Source: Tildeniella nuda ZEHNDER 1965/U140 (lineage in GTDB: Bacteria; Cyanobacteriota; Cyanobacteriia; Leptolyngbyales; Leptolyngbyaceae). Taken from it: a stretch of 64,000 bases of DNA. The notes under the pieces were generated by a model. It worked only from the letters and a program-made list of their open reading frames with translations, searched no databases and was not told the origin of the DNA. Location of the stretch: positions 158,899 to 222,898 of the forward strand of contig JAHHIG010000008.1 in the NCBI GenBank assembly GCA_019358895.1, given 5' to 3'. Shown piece after piece: positions 35,830-45,473 of this stretch; within the stretch, counting starts at the first letter, position 1; each line of letters opens with the position of its first letter. Both the position numbers and the translations under genes were made by a program.

Positions 35830-37275
35830 CTAGCACTCACGACGAGCAACAAATTCTGCGGCTAATTGCAGTGCCTCAGTCGCCGTGTTAATTTTTGCTT
35901 CGGCTCTGGCGAGTTGAATGACTGACAATAGTTGCCCGATCAGTGGACCAGCAGGCAAGTGTAATGCCGTCATGAGATCTTGTCCTGTGACCAGCGGTGT
36001 GGCATGAGCAACAGGATCATCAGGCGTGAGAAAACGGTGAATCAACGGCGCGATCGCCTCCAGCGGTGTGCCAATCGCAAGGGCGATGAGGGCGATCGCC
36101 GGAAAGGTTGCCCCTGCACTTTGAAAGCATTCGTACTGCTCCCGCAGCGACAAATCAAGCCGAGCAAACGGTTGTAGAGACCAGATTGTGTCGTTGACGG
36201 CATCACGCTTTGTTGCAAGACACAGTTTTGGGAGGCATCTCAGAATAGTGCTCACTGCCTGAACCTCCGTGCGGCTATACTTCAGCCGTCGTAGTTGTAG
36301 TTCGGCTTGAGGAGCATCAGACGGCAGTAAACTCGTCAGCTTTGCGGTGGTTAGCCAGGTACGAGTAGACCCCGATACGGTCAGTTCTGGTGGTTTCTGC
36401 GATGAGAGTTGAACCTTACCAATCCCCTTTAAGGCTGGATGACGATGATTTTTAGGGAGATTACGAATGCGACTGAACAATTCCCAGCCAAACGCAGGAA
36501 AGCTGTCTTGCACCATGATAGCAGCCTGATCGATCGCGGCTACCAGTGCTAAACTTTCGGCGGTGGCAGCCGGAAACCAATCGTTCAAGAGTGCATCCTG
36601 CCAAGCCATTGTGAGCCAGATCGTGCCCCTTGTTGAACTTAGCAGGTAATTGAGTTCGGACTGTACCCGCTCGGCGGCAATGTGTTGCAGCAATGTTGCC
36701 AGTTCACGGATGACCGATCGCGTTTCAGCCTCGACCGTAAAACCCAACTGTGCTGCCTGCCGATATGCCCGCAATAGCCGCAGGGGATCTTCTCGTAGGT
36801 TTTCGGGCGACACCATCCGCAACTGATGTTTCTGCAAATCGGCATAGCCTTGCAGTGGATCGAGGAGTTGATCGGTATGGGGATTGTAGGCGATCGCATT
36901 CACCGTAAAATCCCGTCGCTCCAAATCTGCTTCCAGCGTTGCTCCCACCTGTTGAGCAAAGTCTGCGGTGCCCTGCTCAAAGACAACTCGTGCAATCTGG
37001 CGTTCGGCATCCAGCAGCACGAAACCTGCTTTATAGTGGCGGGCGATCGCCTGTGCCGTTTCGACCGCGCCCACAGGCATCACAAAATCGAGATCGAGAT
37101 ACTCGCTTTCTCGCTCTAACAAGGCATCGCGCACAGTGCCGCCCACCAAACATGCCGAGCGGGGCAACCACTCCAGGCTAAAGGGCCATGTTTTGGGAGA
37201 GAGCGCAGAAGACACTGCTGGCACACTCAATTGATACTCTAAATCTAAACGCTGATTCAAGCCCGTCCAATCCAA
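35830..37275 (-). CDS. CCA tRNA nucleotidyltransferase / poly(A)-polymerase-type protein
   Basis: A class II nucleotidyltransferase of 481 residues. Motifs in order: CLVGGTVRDALL (about 42-53), the metal-binding LDLDFVMP near 61, ERRDFTVNAIAYNP near 117 and DPLQGYADLQKHQLRMV, EDPLRLLRAYR near 165. The C-terminal half is the helical tRNA-body domain. The enzyme adds or repairs the 3' CCA of tRNA; in some cyanobacteria A- and CC-adding work is split between two enzymes, which the sequence cannot decide. The upstream 14-30 residues are not conserved and may be dispensable. Confidence 0.92.
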   Translation of the reverse strand: MDWTGLNQRLDLEYQLSVPAVSSALSPKTWPFSLEWLPRSACLVGGTVRDALLERESEYLDLDFVMPVGAVETAQAIARHYKAGFVLLDAERQIARVVFEQGTADFAQQVGATLEADLERRDFTVNAIAYNPHTDQLLDPLQGYADLQKHQLRMVSPENLREDPLRLLRAYRQAAQLGFTVEAETRSVIRELATLLQHIAAERVQSELNYLLSSTRGTIWLTMAWQDALLNDWFPAATAESLALVAAIDQAAIMVQDSFPAFGWELFSRIRNLPKNHRHPALKGIGKVQLSSQKPPELTVSGSTRTWLTTAKLTSLLPSDAPQAELQLRRLKYSRTEVQAVSTILRCLPKLCLATKRDAVNDTIWSLQPFARLDLSLREQYECFQSAGATFPAIALIALAIGTPLEAIAPLIHRFLTPDDPVAHATPLVTGQDLMTALHLPAGPLIGQLLSVIQLARAEAKINTATEALQLAAEFVARREC

Positions 37276-37489
37276 CCCGCTGACAGTACAATCTGGCGCT
37301 AACGTCCTGAGCGCCTTGGCTCACTTACCACAGCCTAACGCCGCCAGCGCTTCTCTGCACGTTACTACGAGAATCAGCGTAACGAAAATCAACCTGGCAA
37401 CCGCTGCATGATGAGTGCGTCTGAGCTAGAGTAGCAGAAAAGCATCTGACATTCTGAATGTTCACGCTTTGATGCGAGAAATTTGAGCC

Positions 37490-37738
37490 ATGTGTATTTG
37501 CATCAACTGTCACTACGTCGATCGCTGCTCCACCTACAATGCGGTCGAACATCAGCATCAGCAGCCTCACCTGACGGAAACGCCCGATTTTGAGGCGACA
37601 GAACCGACCATCAACGTCAACATCCGTCAGGATGGCGAGATTATTGAGATGGAATGGGATGTGGTGGGCTGTCTAAGCTTTGCCGAAGAAAAAGGTAAAT
37701 GGTCGAAGCTACGTCCGGGTGAACTGGTGCCGACTTAA
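37490..37738 (+). CDS. ycf34: Ycf34 family iron-sulfur protein
   Basis: This 82-residue protein starts MCICINCHYVDRC, with Cys at 2, 4, 7 and 13 and a further conserved region MEWDVVGCLSFAEEKGKWSKLRPGE. Ycf34 of Synechocystis binds an iron-sulfur cluster and affects photosynthetic gene expression. Motif position fixes the ATG at 37490. A palindrome follows. Confidence 0.95.
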   Translation: MCICINCHYVDRCSTYNAVEHQHQQPHLTETPDFEATEPTINVNIRQDGEIIEMEWDVVGCLSFAEEKGKWSKLRPGELVPT

Positions 37739-37746
37739 CGGTTTTT

Positions 37747-37779
37747 AGATCCCCGACTTCTTGAAGAAGTCGGGGATCT
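37747..37779. repeat. 15-bp palindromic repeat after ycf34
   Basis: AGATCCCCGACTTCT, loop TGA, AGAAGTCGGGGATCT. A perfect hairpin between the convergent ycf34 and arfB genes. The same sequence is familiar as a widespread cyanobacterial palindrome. Upstream T-run 37742-37746 is on the wrong side for a + strand terminator; it may still stop either transcript. Confidence 0.75.
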
Positions 37780-37787
37780 GAGAAGCC

Positions 37788-38201
37788 TTAGTCTGTCACC
37801 TTTCCGCGCAACGTTTTGATCTGCCCACGCTTCGTTTTGCTGTCGAGCCGTTTGCGCTGAGAACTCCGCGATGGTTTGCTGGATTTGCGCGGTTTGGGAA
37901 GCACGATCGCGCTTTTAATCATCTCCTGCAACCGCTTCAACGCCTCTTCCCGGTTTTGCTCCTGGCTCCGATGCTCCTGCGCTTTAATCACAATCACGCC
38001 ATCTTTGGTCAGGCGCTGATCGTTGAGCTTTAAGATACGCTCTTTGTAGCGATCGGGCAGTGAAGACTGCACTACATCAAACCGCAAATGGATCGCCGTT
38101 GCCACCTTATTCACATTTTGCCCACCCGCGCCCTGAGAGCGAATGGCACTTAGCTCAATCTCCTGCTCTGGAATGCTCACGGTATTGGAAATTTGTAGCA
38201 T
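37788..38201 (-). CDS. arfB: Peptidyl-tRNA hydrolase ArfB (ribosome rescue factor)
   Basis: ArfB enters stalled ribosomes and releases the nascent chain. The 137-residue protein has the catalytic GGQ at residues 26-28 (SQGAGGQNVNKV), the RF-fold strand IHLRFDV, and a basic C-terminal tail (RKSSKPSRSSQRKRLDSKTK) that binds the empty mRNA channel. Length and layout match the family. Convergent with ycf34 across a palindrome. Confidence 0.94.
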   Translation of the reverse strand: MLQISNTVSIPEQEIELSAIRSQGAGGQNVNKVATAIHLRFDVVQSSLPDRYKERILKLNDQRLTKDGVIVIKAQEHRSQEQNREEALKRLQEMIKSAIVLPKPRKSSKPSRSSQRKRLDSKTKRGQIKTLRGKVTD

Positions 38202-38320
38202 GACGTGCTGATAAAGATAAGAGCCGACGAGCGCTCACTTGTTTAAGCAAACGCTTCTTCAGTTAGCGCATAGAGGCGTTACAGGTGAAGATCCTACGAA
38301 GGAAACCAACCGTTTTGACG

Positions 38321-39832
38321 CTACCGCATATCGTAGCCAAACAGATTTGGGTTGACTTCACCCAAATCCAGATCTGCCAAGCCGTATTCTGCCCAACGCC
38401 GATCGACCATCGCCGCCACTTCTGGATCAGACTCCAGTGGCGTATTCCAGACGCGATCGGTTTCGGGTGAAATTTTGGTCGTGGCATCAATGCCCATGCG
38501 TCCACCCAGACCAGCTTTTTCGGTGGCAAAATCCAGCGAGTCAAACGGCGTTTCGGGCAGGATGAACACATCACGGGCAGGATCGACCTTGGAGGCGATC
38601 GCCCACACCACGGCACGCGGATCGCGGATGTTGATGTCCTTGTCCACCACGATGACAAATTTGGTGTACGTGAACTGAGGCAGCGCGCTCCAGAAGGCAA
38701 GTGCGGCACGACGAGCATGACCGGGGTATGCCTTGTCGATCGCCAGAATCGCCGTCTTGTAGCTCAACGTTTCCATCGGCAAAAAGAAATCCACAATTTC
38801 GGGCACCTGTTGCCGCAAAATCGGTGTGTAAATGCGGTTCAGCGCCAGTGCCATCATTGCGTCTTCCTTGGGTGGACGACCGCTAAACGTGGTGAGATAG
38901 ATCGGGTCTTTGCGATGAGTCATGCAGTGAAAGCGAATCAGCGGTGCGGCTTCATTCACCCCACCATAGAAGCCCATGTGATCCCCAGCGGGACCATCCA
39001 CCCCTGTCTCGCCCGGAGTGATTGTGCCTTCGAGAACAATTTCTGAGTCAGCAGGCACTTGCAAATCCACCGTTTTGCACTTGGCAAGATGTACCCCTTC
39101 TCCGGCGTACAGCCCTGCAAACAACCATTCTGAGAGGTCGATCGGCAAAGGAGTCGCCGCTGCCATGATGAGGAGAGGATCAACCCCAAGGGCGATCGCC
39201 ACTTCCAGCTTTTGTCCCCGTTCTGCGGCTTTACGAAGATGACGGGTTGCTCCTCTTACTGAGAGCCATTGCACCGTCATCGTGTTTTTAGACTGCAACT
39301 GCAAGCGGTACACGCCCACATTAATCGTTTTGTTCTCACAGTCCTTCGTGATCATCAAACCTAACGTCACTACCTTATTGGCATCATCTGGGTAGACCTT
39401 CAAGAGCGGCAGTTGGGTAAGATCCACGTCCTCACCTTTCACTACTACTTGATGGCACGGTGGCAGCAGATCGCGGCTGGGTTTGGCTTTGAGGACATCG
39501 AAGAGTGCTTGTCCAAGGGCGATCGCCTGCGGTACGGTTTTCGGCGGTCTGGGTTGATACAGCAGCGCCAGTTTCTTCCCCAACGTTTCCAGTTCGGCAG
39601 GCGTTTCCAGATTCATCGCCCAGCAAACGCGCTCTACCGTGCCCATCACATTCACTGCAACGGGATAAGGAGAGCCTTTGACATTCTCAAACAACAGCGC
39701 TGGTCCGCCTTTTTGCAGCAGTCGCTGAGCAATTTCGGCAATCTCCAAATCTGGATCAACCAGAGCCGTAATTCGTCGCAGTTGCCCACGCTGTTCTAGC
39801 TGTTTGATGAACCCACGCAAATCTCTCGTCAT
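38321..39832 (-). CDS. ubiD: UbiD family decarboxylase
   Basis: A prenyl-FMN-dependent decarboxylase of 503 residues. In cyanobacteria it is thought to remove the carboxyl group from the 4-hydroxybenzoate-derived plastoquinone precursor. Motifs: RDLRGFIKQLEQRGQLRRI at the N-terminus, VEIAQRLLQKGGPALLFENV-like region, LPLLKVYPDDA, TVQWLSVRG, the prenyl-FMN-binding LEGTITPGETGVDGPAGDHMG, and RIDATTK-like block GIDATTK near the end. Start was set at ATG 39832 (MTRDLRGF); an upstream start at 39916 adds 28 unconserved residues. No ubiX partner nearby. Confidence 0.94.
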   Translation of the reverse strand: MTRDLRGFIKQLEQRGQLRRITALVDPDLEIAEIAQRLLQKGGPALLFENVKGSPYPVAVNVMGTVERVCWAMNLETPAELETLGKKLALLYQPRPPKTVPQAIALGQALFDVLKAKPSRDLLPPCHQVVVKGEDVDLTQLPLLKVYPDDANKVVTLGLMITKDCENKTINVGVYRLQLQSKNTMTVQWLSVRGATRHLRKAAERGQKLEVAIALGVDPLLIMAAATPLPIDLSEWLFAGLYAGEGVHLAKCKTVDLQVPADSEIVLEGTITPGETGVDGPAGDHMGFYGGVNEAAPLIRFHCMTHRKDPIYLTTFSGRPPKEDAMMALALNRIYTPILRQQVPEIVDFFLPMETLSYKTAILAIDKAYPGHARRAALAFWSALPQFTYTKFVIVVDKDINIRDPRAVVWAIASKVDPARDVFILPETPFDSLDFATEKAGLGGRMGIDATTKISPETDRVWNTPLESDPEVAAMVDRRWAEYGLADLDLGEVNPNLFGYDMR

Positions 39833-40743
39833 GATGAAGCCATGTAAAGCATCTCTTCTCATTATGAGGCGAGACTGTTTGCTCTGGACAGCGCCCACGA
39901 AGACAAGCCCGTTCATGCAGCCCGATATGCTTGCTTTCGCTAGGGCTGGATTAAGAAAAGCGATTAGAAATTAGTAAAAGCTATATTAACCTTTCGATTC
40001 TTATTTATTACTTATGTCAAGCTGAGCTGCTCAAGGTGCGATTTGTTACAAGCACGTAATCATACGAAAAGTCTGCTGCTAGATTTTTCTCTTGTCAAAG
40101 CTCCATAACTCCTAAACAGCCGCTTTGGTGTGACAAAGATACCGTTTTATCTACGTAGCTAGTTGGAGTTGTAGAGAACACAAACGCTACAGTTTCATCT
40201 TCTTTTGATCGTCGCTTTTGTACATTTTGCAGGGTGCCGTAATCGCTGACCTATGATAAAGTTACCGTGAAGCAGAGGTGCATTAAGCACATCAAGCGCA
40301 GGTAATTTTTGTATCCTTTAGAACTGTTTTTAGTTAAATAACTTGTTAGGGTACGCAGCTCACGTGCATTGTGGCTGATGCCATACGCGTTTTAACTAAC
40401 GCCTTGTTCAAGGTTAATGGGAGCTTGAATGCTAGGCAACCTTATGAATTAATTAGTCGGTTTTGGTTTCTTTAAGCAGGCTTCTAGATGCTTTAGGTCA
40501 ATCTCAGAAGCGTTGTAAGCCTGGTTTTGAACGTATGGCAAGATTGTCATAATGGTATATTCCTGATGTCCGGGTTCTGAATGTTCCTTCCCTGGAGTGA
40601 TGTAGTGACAATAGCTTTTTTATAGGTTGATAGTCACATTCTAAATTGTAGAAAGCGAGCTGTGCTCTTGTCAGGATGGCTGAATCTGGCGCTCGTCACG
40701 CTTGGTAGTTGTCAACTCTAGTAGGAATGAAGCTTGTAAAGCC
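39833..40743. other. Long gene-free region upstream of the glycosyltransferase
   Basis: About 900 bases between the divergent ubiD and glycosyltransferase genes. It is AT-rich compared with neighbours and lacks HIP1 sites in its central part. No ORF, tRNA, or strong hairpin was recognised. It might hold a small RNA or a long leader, but I see no direct evidence. Confidence 0.5.
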
Positions 40744-42039
40744 ATGGTTTTTTCAAATCAAAAGCGTATTGCTCTAATCTCCGTTCATGGTGATCCAGCC
40801 ATTGAAATTGGTAAGGAAGAGGCAGGAGGGCAAAACGTTTATGTGCGCCATGTTGGCGAAGCCCTGTCGCGTCAAGGTTGGTGGGTTGATATGTTTACCC
40901 GTCATGCACACCCTGAGCAACCGTCGATCGTTGAGCATAACCCTCACTGCCGCACCATTCGCTTAGCTGCTGGACCGCAAGAGTTCATTCCGCGCGATGA
41001 AATCTTTGAATTTTTGCCAGAGTTTGTACAAAGGTTTCTGGAGTTTCAAAAACAATTAGACGCACCTTATGAGTTGATTCATAGCAATTACTGGCTGTCT
41101 TCCTGGGTAGGCATGGAATTAAGCAAAAAGCTATCGATTCCGCAGGCGCATACGTATCACTCGCTGGGAGCGGTGAAATACAAGTCTGTTTCAACCATTC
41201 CCCTGATTGCAAAGACGCGCTTAGCGGTTGAGAAAGCGTGCTTAGAAACGGTGAATTGCGTGGTGGCGACTAGCCCTCAAGAACGTGATCACATGCGATC
41301 GCTCGTATCCGCTCGTGGCAATGTTACTATCATCCCCTGCGGTACGCGTATCGATCACTTTGGTACAGTGACGCAAGCAGATGCACGTCAGGCACTTGGC
41401 ATTGCACCGGACGAAAAAGTGGTTCTGTATGTCGGACGGTTTGATCCTCGGAAGGGGATTGAGACGCTCGTGCGGGCTGTACACGCCTGTCAAGCGCGGG
41501 CAACCGAAAAAGTGCAGCTAATGATTGGTGGCGGTAGTCGCCCTGGACATAGCGATGGTGATGAACGCGATCGCATTGAAAGTATTGTGTCTGACTTAGG
41601 TCTTGAAAGCATCACTTGCTTTGCTGGTCGGCTCAGCCAGGACGATCTCCCGACTTACTACGCAGCGGCAGACGTTTGTGTGGTGCCCAGTCACTATGAA
41701 CCCTTTGGGTTGGTCACGATCGAGGCAATGGCGTGTGGTACACCCGTTGTGGGCAGCGATGTTGGTGGCTTGCAGTTTACCGTTGTACCGGAACAAACAG
41801 GGCTGTTAGCGCCACCCAAAGATGTCCTAGCATTCGCAGCCGCGATCGATCGCCTGTTACTGAATCCGGATTGGCGCAATACATTAGGTCAGGCAGCTAG
41901 AAAGCGTGTTGAAGCCACGTTTAGCTGGGATGGTGTAGCAACGCAACTGGGGCAGTTGTATGACACACTCCTTGAAGAAGCGTCTCAAGCAGCATCTCAG
42001 GAGCTACCGTCTAAAACACTCGTTCAAGCCAGTGCTTGA
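40744..42039 (+). CDS. GT4 family glycosyltransferase, sucrose-phosphate-synthase-like
   Basis: A 431-residue GT-B enzyme. The N-terminal domain has ALISVHGDPAIEIGKEEAGGQNVYVRHVGEAL, typical of sucrose synthase/phosphate synthase-type GT4 proteins. HSNYWLSSWVG and YHSLGAVKY follow; the donor-binding domain carries VLYVGRFDPRKGIETLV and the EX7E motif in SHYEPFGLVTIEAMACG. The start was placed at ATG 40744, a TTG at 40702 being the only longer option. Substrates are uncertain: surface glycan or sucrose. Confidence 0.88.
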   Translation: MVFSNQKRIALISVHGDPAIEIGKEEAGGQNVYVRHVGEALSRQGWWVDMFTRHAHPEQPSIVEHNPHCRTIRLAAGPQEFIPRDEIFEFLPEFVQRFLEFQKQLDAPYELIHSNYWLSSWVGMELSKKLSIPQAHTYHSLGAVKYKSVSTIPLIAKTRLAVEKACLETVNCVVATSPQERDHMRSLVSARGNVTIIPCGTRIDHFGTVTQADARQALGIAPDEKVVLYVGRFDPRKGIETLVRAVHACQARATEKVQLMIGGGSRPGHSDGDERDRIESIVSDLGLESITCFAGRLSQDDLPTYYAAADVCVVPSHYEPFGLVTIEAMACGTPVVGSDVGGLQFTVVPEQTGLLAPPKDVLAFAAAIDRLLLNPDWRNTLGQAARKRVEATFSWDGVATQLGQLYDTLLEEASQAASQELPSKTLVQASA

Positions 42040-42056
42040 GAGTTGGTCAAGCAGCT

Positions 42057-42803
42057 TTAGAGTAGTCCAGTTGGTGCAAGATCTTCCCATTGCCGCAAAG
42101 ACAGCGATCGCTCGCGTGAGTCGGCAGCGATCGCCGCTACACAGTTTGGTGCTGGTGTAAAGAGCTGTACAGACCATGAGTGAACTGGTCGCACAGCATT
42201 GTTCCAACTGACGAGCTGGGCAATGTCACTGTGAATATGAAGTGCGATCGCGCTCAAATCCATTAACCCGTCTCCACTCGCTTTGAGCAATGCTTCTTTA
42301 CACGTCCAGTGCTGAAAGAACGATCGCAACCGTGATGCTTCAGGCAAAGCATGAATAGCGGCATGTTCTTGTGGCGAGAAAAAGCGCTGTGTCAGTTCTT
42401 CCAAATTGTTAACTGGACGAAGATACTCCAGGTCAATGCCAACGTGGCAGCCACGAGCGATCGCGCATAGCATTAGCTCCTCAGAGTGAGAGATGTTGAA
42501 CGTTAGACCATCGGCTAAATCGCTTACTAGCGCTGGTTTGCCGTGATCGCCATAGCAAAATTGAAGCTGTTCAGGCGATATTTGCAAATAGCGTCCTAAG
42601 AGCGCCCGCAAGATGCCCCGACCGACAATAAAGCGATGAGCATCGCGTGGAAATCGGAAGCGATCGGCTCGTTTTTGTTCATCAGCCGATAAAGTAAGGG
42701 CGAATTGGTGCAACTCGCTAGAGGTCACAGCAAGACTCGCTTGCCAGATGCAGATTTCTGTTGCGAGCAATGCTAAAGCGCCTGAAGGTTCGCCACGCGT
42801 CAC
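42057..42803 (-). CDS. 4'-phosphopantetheinyl transferase (Sfp/HetI-type)
   Basis: It transfers phosphopantetheine from CoA to carrier proteins of fatty-acid, polyketide or peptide synthases. The 248-residue protein has FIVGRGILRALL, NISHSEELMLCAI, HVGIDLEYLRPVNNLEELTQRFFSPQE with the metal-binding Asp and Glu, and WTCKEALLKASGDGL. It ends convergent with the glycosyltransferase. It follows an alpha/beta hydrolase gene by 3 bases, probably in one operon. Confidence 0.95.
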   Translation of the reverse strand: MTRGEPSGALALLATEICIWQASLAVTSSELHQFALTLSADEQKRADRFRFPRDAHRFIVGRGILRALLGRYLQISPEQLQFCYGDHGKPALVSDLADGLTFNISHSEELMLCAIARGCHVGIDLEYLRPVNNLEELTQRFFSPQEHAAIHALPEASRLRSFFQHWTCKEALLKASGDGLMDLSAIALHIHSDIAQLVSWNNAVRPVHSWSVQLFTPAPNCVAAIAADSRERSLSLRQWEDLAPTGLL

Positions 42804-42806
42804 GCT

Positions 42807-43694
42807 CTATACCCCAGCGTCTTGCAACCATTCAAGGATGAGCGGATTCACCAATTCGGGGCGATCGTCCTGGGGACAATGCCCCGTATCAGGAAGCGAA
42901 ACAAACGTGAGCGGATGTGATTGGGCAAATTCCTGATAAATTGCTGCGCCCGCGATCGGTGTCCAGGGATCAGCGGCACCCCAGAGAACGAGCAACGGTT
43001 GACTCACGGCTGGCAGTAATTCTGCTGGGCTAGGACCTGGAGGCGCAGTGAGAACCGAGGCAAAGACTCGTTGAGCGCCGTCATCACAAGAGGGCACGTA
43101 GAGCATATCTACCAGTTCATCCGTGATGGCTTCCCGATTGCGATACACCTGAGCCAGTGTGCGACGAATGCGGTGCTTTTGGCGAATTTGATTGAACATG
43201 AAGGCACCGAAGCGGGGCGATCGCACTAGATTATTGAATATTGCCATCGCCAACCGTAAGGGTGGATTCAACTCACTGGGACGATGGTTCATACCGCCAG
43301 CACAATTCAGCAGCACTCCTCCAGACGCAGTTTCGGGATGGTTTGCTAACATCATCAGGCACAGCAAGCCACCGATCGAGTTGCCAATAAACACAGTCGG
43401 GACTTGAATGTGAGCGCTCCAGAAATCCTTCAACAACTCCTGCCAAAGTTCCAGGCTGTAGTCCAGCGCTGGCTTTGCCGAACCGCCGAACCCCAGCAGA
43501 TCGATCGCAAATACCCGATAGCCGCCTGCTGCCAAGATTGGAATATTCTGTCGCCAGTGACCCAACGAAGCGCCAAACCCGTGCACCAGCAGCAGCGGCT
43601 TGCCTGTGCCAACTACGGTGTATTGAATGGAGTAGCCACGCCAGTCCCAGGTGAGTTTTTCCAATGGCGCTAAGGTCAGTTGTTGAGTCACCAC
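42807..43694 (-). CDS. Alpha/beta-fold hydrolase
   Basis: This 295-residue hydrolase has the oxyanion motif LLLVHGFGASLGHWRQNIPIL, the nucleophile elbow VFIGNSIGGLL, an Asp in LWGAADPWTPIAG and a His in LPDTGHCPQDDRPELV, giving a complete Ser-Asp-His triad. The family includes haloperoxidase-, ester hydrolase- and epoxide hydrolase-like enzymes; the substrate is unknown. Likely cotranscribed with the phosphopantetheinyl transferase downstream. Confidence 0.9.
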   Translation of the reverse strand: MVTQQLTLAPLEKLTWDWRGYSIQYTVVGTGKPLLLVHGFGASLGHWRQNIPILAAGGYRVFAIDLLGFGGSAKPALDYSLELWQELLKDFWSAHIQVPTVFIGNSIGGLLCLMMLANHPETASGGVLLNCAGGMNHRPSELNPPLRLAMAIFNNLVRSPRFGAFMFNQIRQKHRIRRTLAQVYRNREAITDELVDMLYVPSCDDGAQRVFASVLTAPPGPSPAELLPAVSQPLLVLWGAADPWTPIAGAAIYQEFAQSHPLTFVSLPDTGHCPQDDRPELVNPLILEWLQDAGV

Positions 43695-43764
43695 AGAGTT
43701 TTATGAAGAATTTGCAACACTTCCATCATAGTATTCTGTGAGCTAGTCTAACCATTCAGTCGCA

Positions 43765-44265
43765 TTGGAACTCATCGTGGCAAGTATTGTATGCCCCTGG
43801 CAGCAGCCAGCCGTCATTCAGCAGACCCAGCATTTATTACACAGCTTTCAGCATTGGCTCGATCGCCCGCTCCTAACGGTAGACGGATCGCCAGTTGAAA
43901 CCGCAGAGGCACTGTTTCATGCTCCCTTCGTTGTGGTCTCTCATGGCGTAGAGACAGACCCCATTCTTAACTACGGCAATCGTCAGGCGTTAACACTGTG
44001 GGAAATGGATTGGGGACAGTTCACCCAAACGCCATCCCGCCTAACCGCAGAGCCGATGGAGCAGGAAGAACGCGATCGTCTCCTCGCACAAGCCAAAGCG
44101 CAGGGCTACATCAGCGACTACAAAGGCATCCGCATTTCCAGCACTAGACAGCGGTTTTGGATTCAAGATGTCGTAATTTGGGACGTACTCGATGAGCAAA
44201 ATCAGCGCTGTGGGCAGGCGGCAAGATTCGATCGGTGGGAGATTTTAGAAAAGGCTAAAGGATGA
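43765..44265 (+). CDS. MEKHLA domain protein
   Basis: A 166-residue protein with PAS-like MEKHLA features: FHAPFVVVSHGVETDPILNYGNRQALTLWEMDWGQFTQTPSRLTAEP and the later FWIQDVVIWDVLDEQNQ. MEKHLA domains occur in plant HD-ZIP III regulators and bacterial stand-alone proteins; the ligand is unknown. The start is uncertain: TTG 43765 is the most upstream option, with no ATG until much later. Confidence 0.85.
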   Translation: MELIVASIVCPWQQPAVIQQTQHLLHSFQHWLDRPLLTVDGSPVETAEALFHAPFVVVSHGVETDPILNYGNRQALTLWEMDWGQFTQTPSRLTAEPMEQEERDRLLAQAKAQGYISDYKGIRISSTRQRFWIQDVVIWDVLDEQNQRCGQAARFDRWEILEKAKG

Positions 44266-44420
44266 AGGCTAAGGGCTAAGGGATAAAAAATAAAGGCTAA
44301 AGGATGAGAGTTTTAAGCTTTGAGTTATTCTTGCTCCCCCTGCTTCCTCTTCTCCCCCTGCTTCCTCTTCTCCCCCTGCTTCCTCTGCTTCTGACTCCTT
44401 ACTCCTCGCTCCTCCCCTCC
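44266..44420. repeat. STRR repeats between MEKHLA and the deacetylase-like gene
   Basis: GGCTAAA/GGCTAAG units then repeated CTTCTCCCCCTGCTTCCT blocks, with last part running up to the ATG of the next gene at 44422. The sequence masks any ribosome-binding site. Confidence 0.85.
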
Positions 44421-44421
44421 C

Positions 44422-45339
44422 ATGCCTCTACCGATCGTCTACCACCCAAACTACGTCGCGCCGTTGCCAGACGGTCATCGATTTCCGATGGCAAAGTTTC
44501 GGCTGCTGTATGAGCGCTTGCTGGCGGATGGTGTGGCGGAGGTGTCGCAATTTCATACACCAGAGCGATCGCCGCAGGAGTGGCTAGAGTTAGTGCATAC
44601 ACCAGAGTATGTGCAGGCGTATTGTGACGGGACGTTGGATGCTAAAGCGCAGCGGCGGATTGGGTTGCCGTGGAGTCCCGCTTTGGTAAATCGAACGTGT
44701 GTCGCGGTGGGTGGTAGTGTGCTCACTGCCCAATTAGCATTGCAGTATGGCTTGGCGTGTAATACGGCAGGTGGCACGCATCATGCCTTTCCTGGCTACG
44801 GTTCGGGGTTTTGTATTTTTAATGATCTGGCGATCGCTGCCCGCGTTCTTCAAAAGCTGAATCTAGTGCAGAAGGTATTAATTGTCGATTTAGACGTGCA
44901 TCAGGGTGACGGTACCGCGCTTATTTTTCAGGATGACCCCAGCGTCTTCACCTTCTCAATGCACTGTGAGGTCAATTTTCCGGGCACTAAGCAACAGAGC
45001 GATTTGGATGTGCCGCTACCCGAAGGGATGGAAGATGAGGCGTATTTACAAACGCTGGCGGATTACTTGCCTGATGTCTTAGACAAAGTGAAGCCAGATT
45101 TGGTGCTGTATGACGCTGGAGTCGATCCGCACTTGGACGATCGGCTGGGCAAGCTGTGTCTTACGGATACAGGGCTTTTTCGGCGTGAGATGCAAGTGCT
45201 CGGTACGTGTGTCGCCCAGAATTACCCGATCGCGTGCGTCATTGGTGGCGGCTATGCCGATGATTTACACACGCTAGTTTATCGTCATTCGCTGCTTCAT
45301 CGGGCTGCTAGTGAAATCGATCGCCAATATCGGCTGTAG
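44422..45339 (+). CDS. Histone-deacetylase-like amidohydrolase (acetylpolyamine/acetoin type)
   Basis: A zinc hydrolase of 305 residues: N-terminal HPNYVAPLPDGHRFPMAKFRLL; GGTHHAFPGYGSGFCIFNDLA with the catalytic His pair; LIVDLDVHQGDGTALIF with the zinc Asp-His; HCEVNFPG; LVLYDAGVDPHLDDRLG with the second zinc Asp; VIGGGYADD near the end. Bacterial members remove acetyl groups from polyamines or other small molecules. Only STRRs precede the ATG. Confidence 0.93.
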   Translation: MPLPIVYHPNYVAPLPDGHRFPMAKFRLLYERLLADGVAEVSQFHTPERSPQEWLELVHTPEYVQAYCDGTLDAKAQRRIGLPWSPALVNRTCVAVGGSVLTAQLALQYGLACNTAGGTHHAFPGYGSGFCIFNDLAIAARVLQKLNLVQKVLIVDLDVHQGDGTALIFQDDPSVFTFSMHCEVNFPGTKQQSDLDVPLPEGMEDEAYLQTLADYLPDVLDKVKPDLVLYDAGVDPHLDDRLGKLCLTDTGLFRREMQVLGTCVAQNYPIACVIGGGYADDLHTLVYRHSLLHRAASEIDRQYRL

Positions 45340-45473
45340 ACTCTACCCTTTTTACACCTGCCCTTCTTACAGATATGTAACTGTGACGGAGTAACGCGAG
45401 CGGTTCATGCCAGGATAAAAGGCTGTAATCCATCACCGCTCCAAGCGAGCCGATAGCCACACCCGTAATCGTG

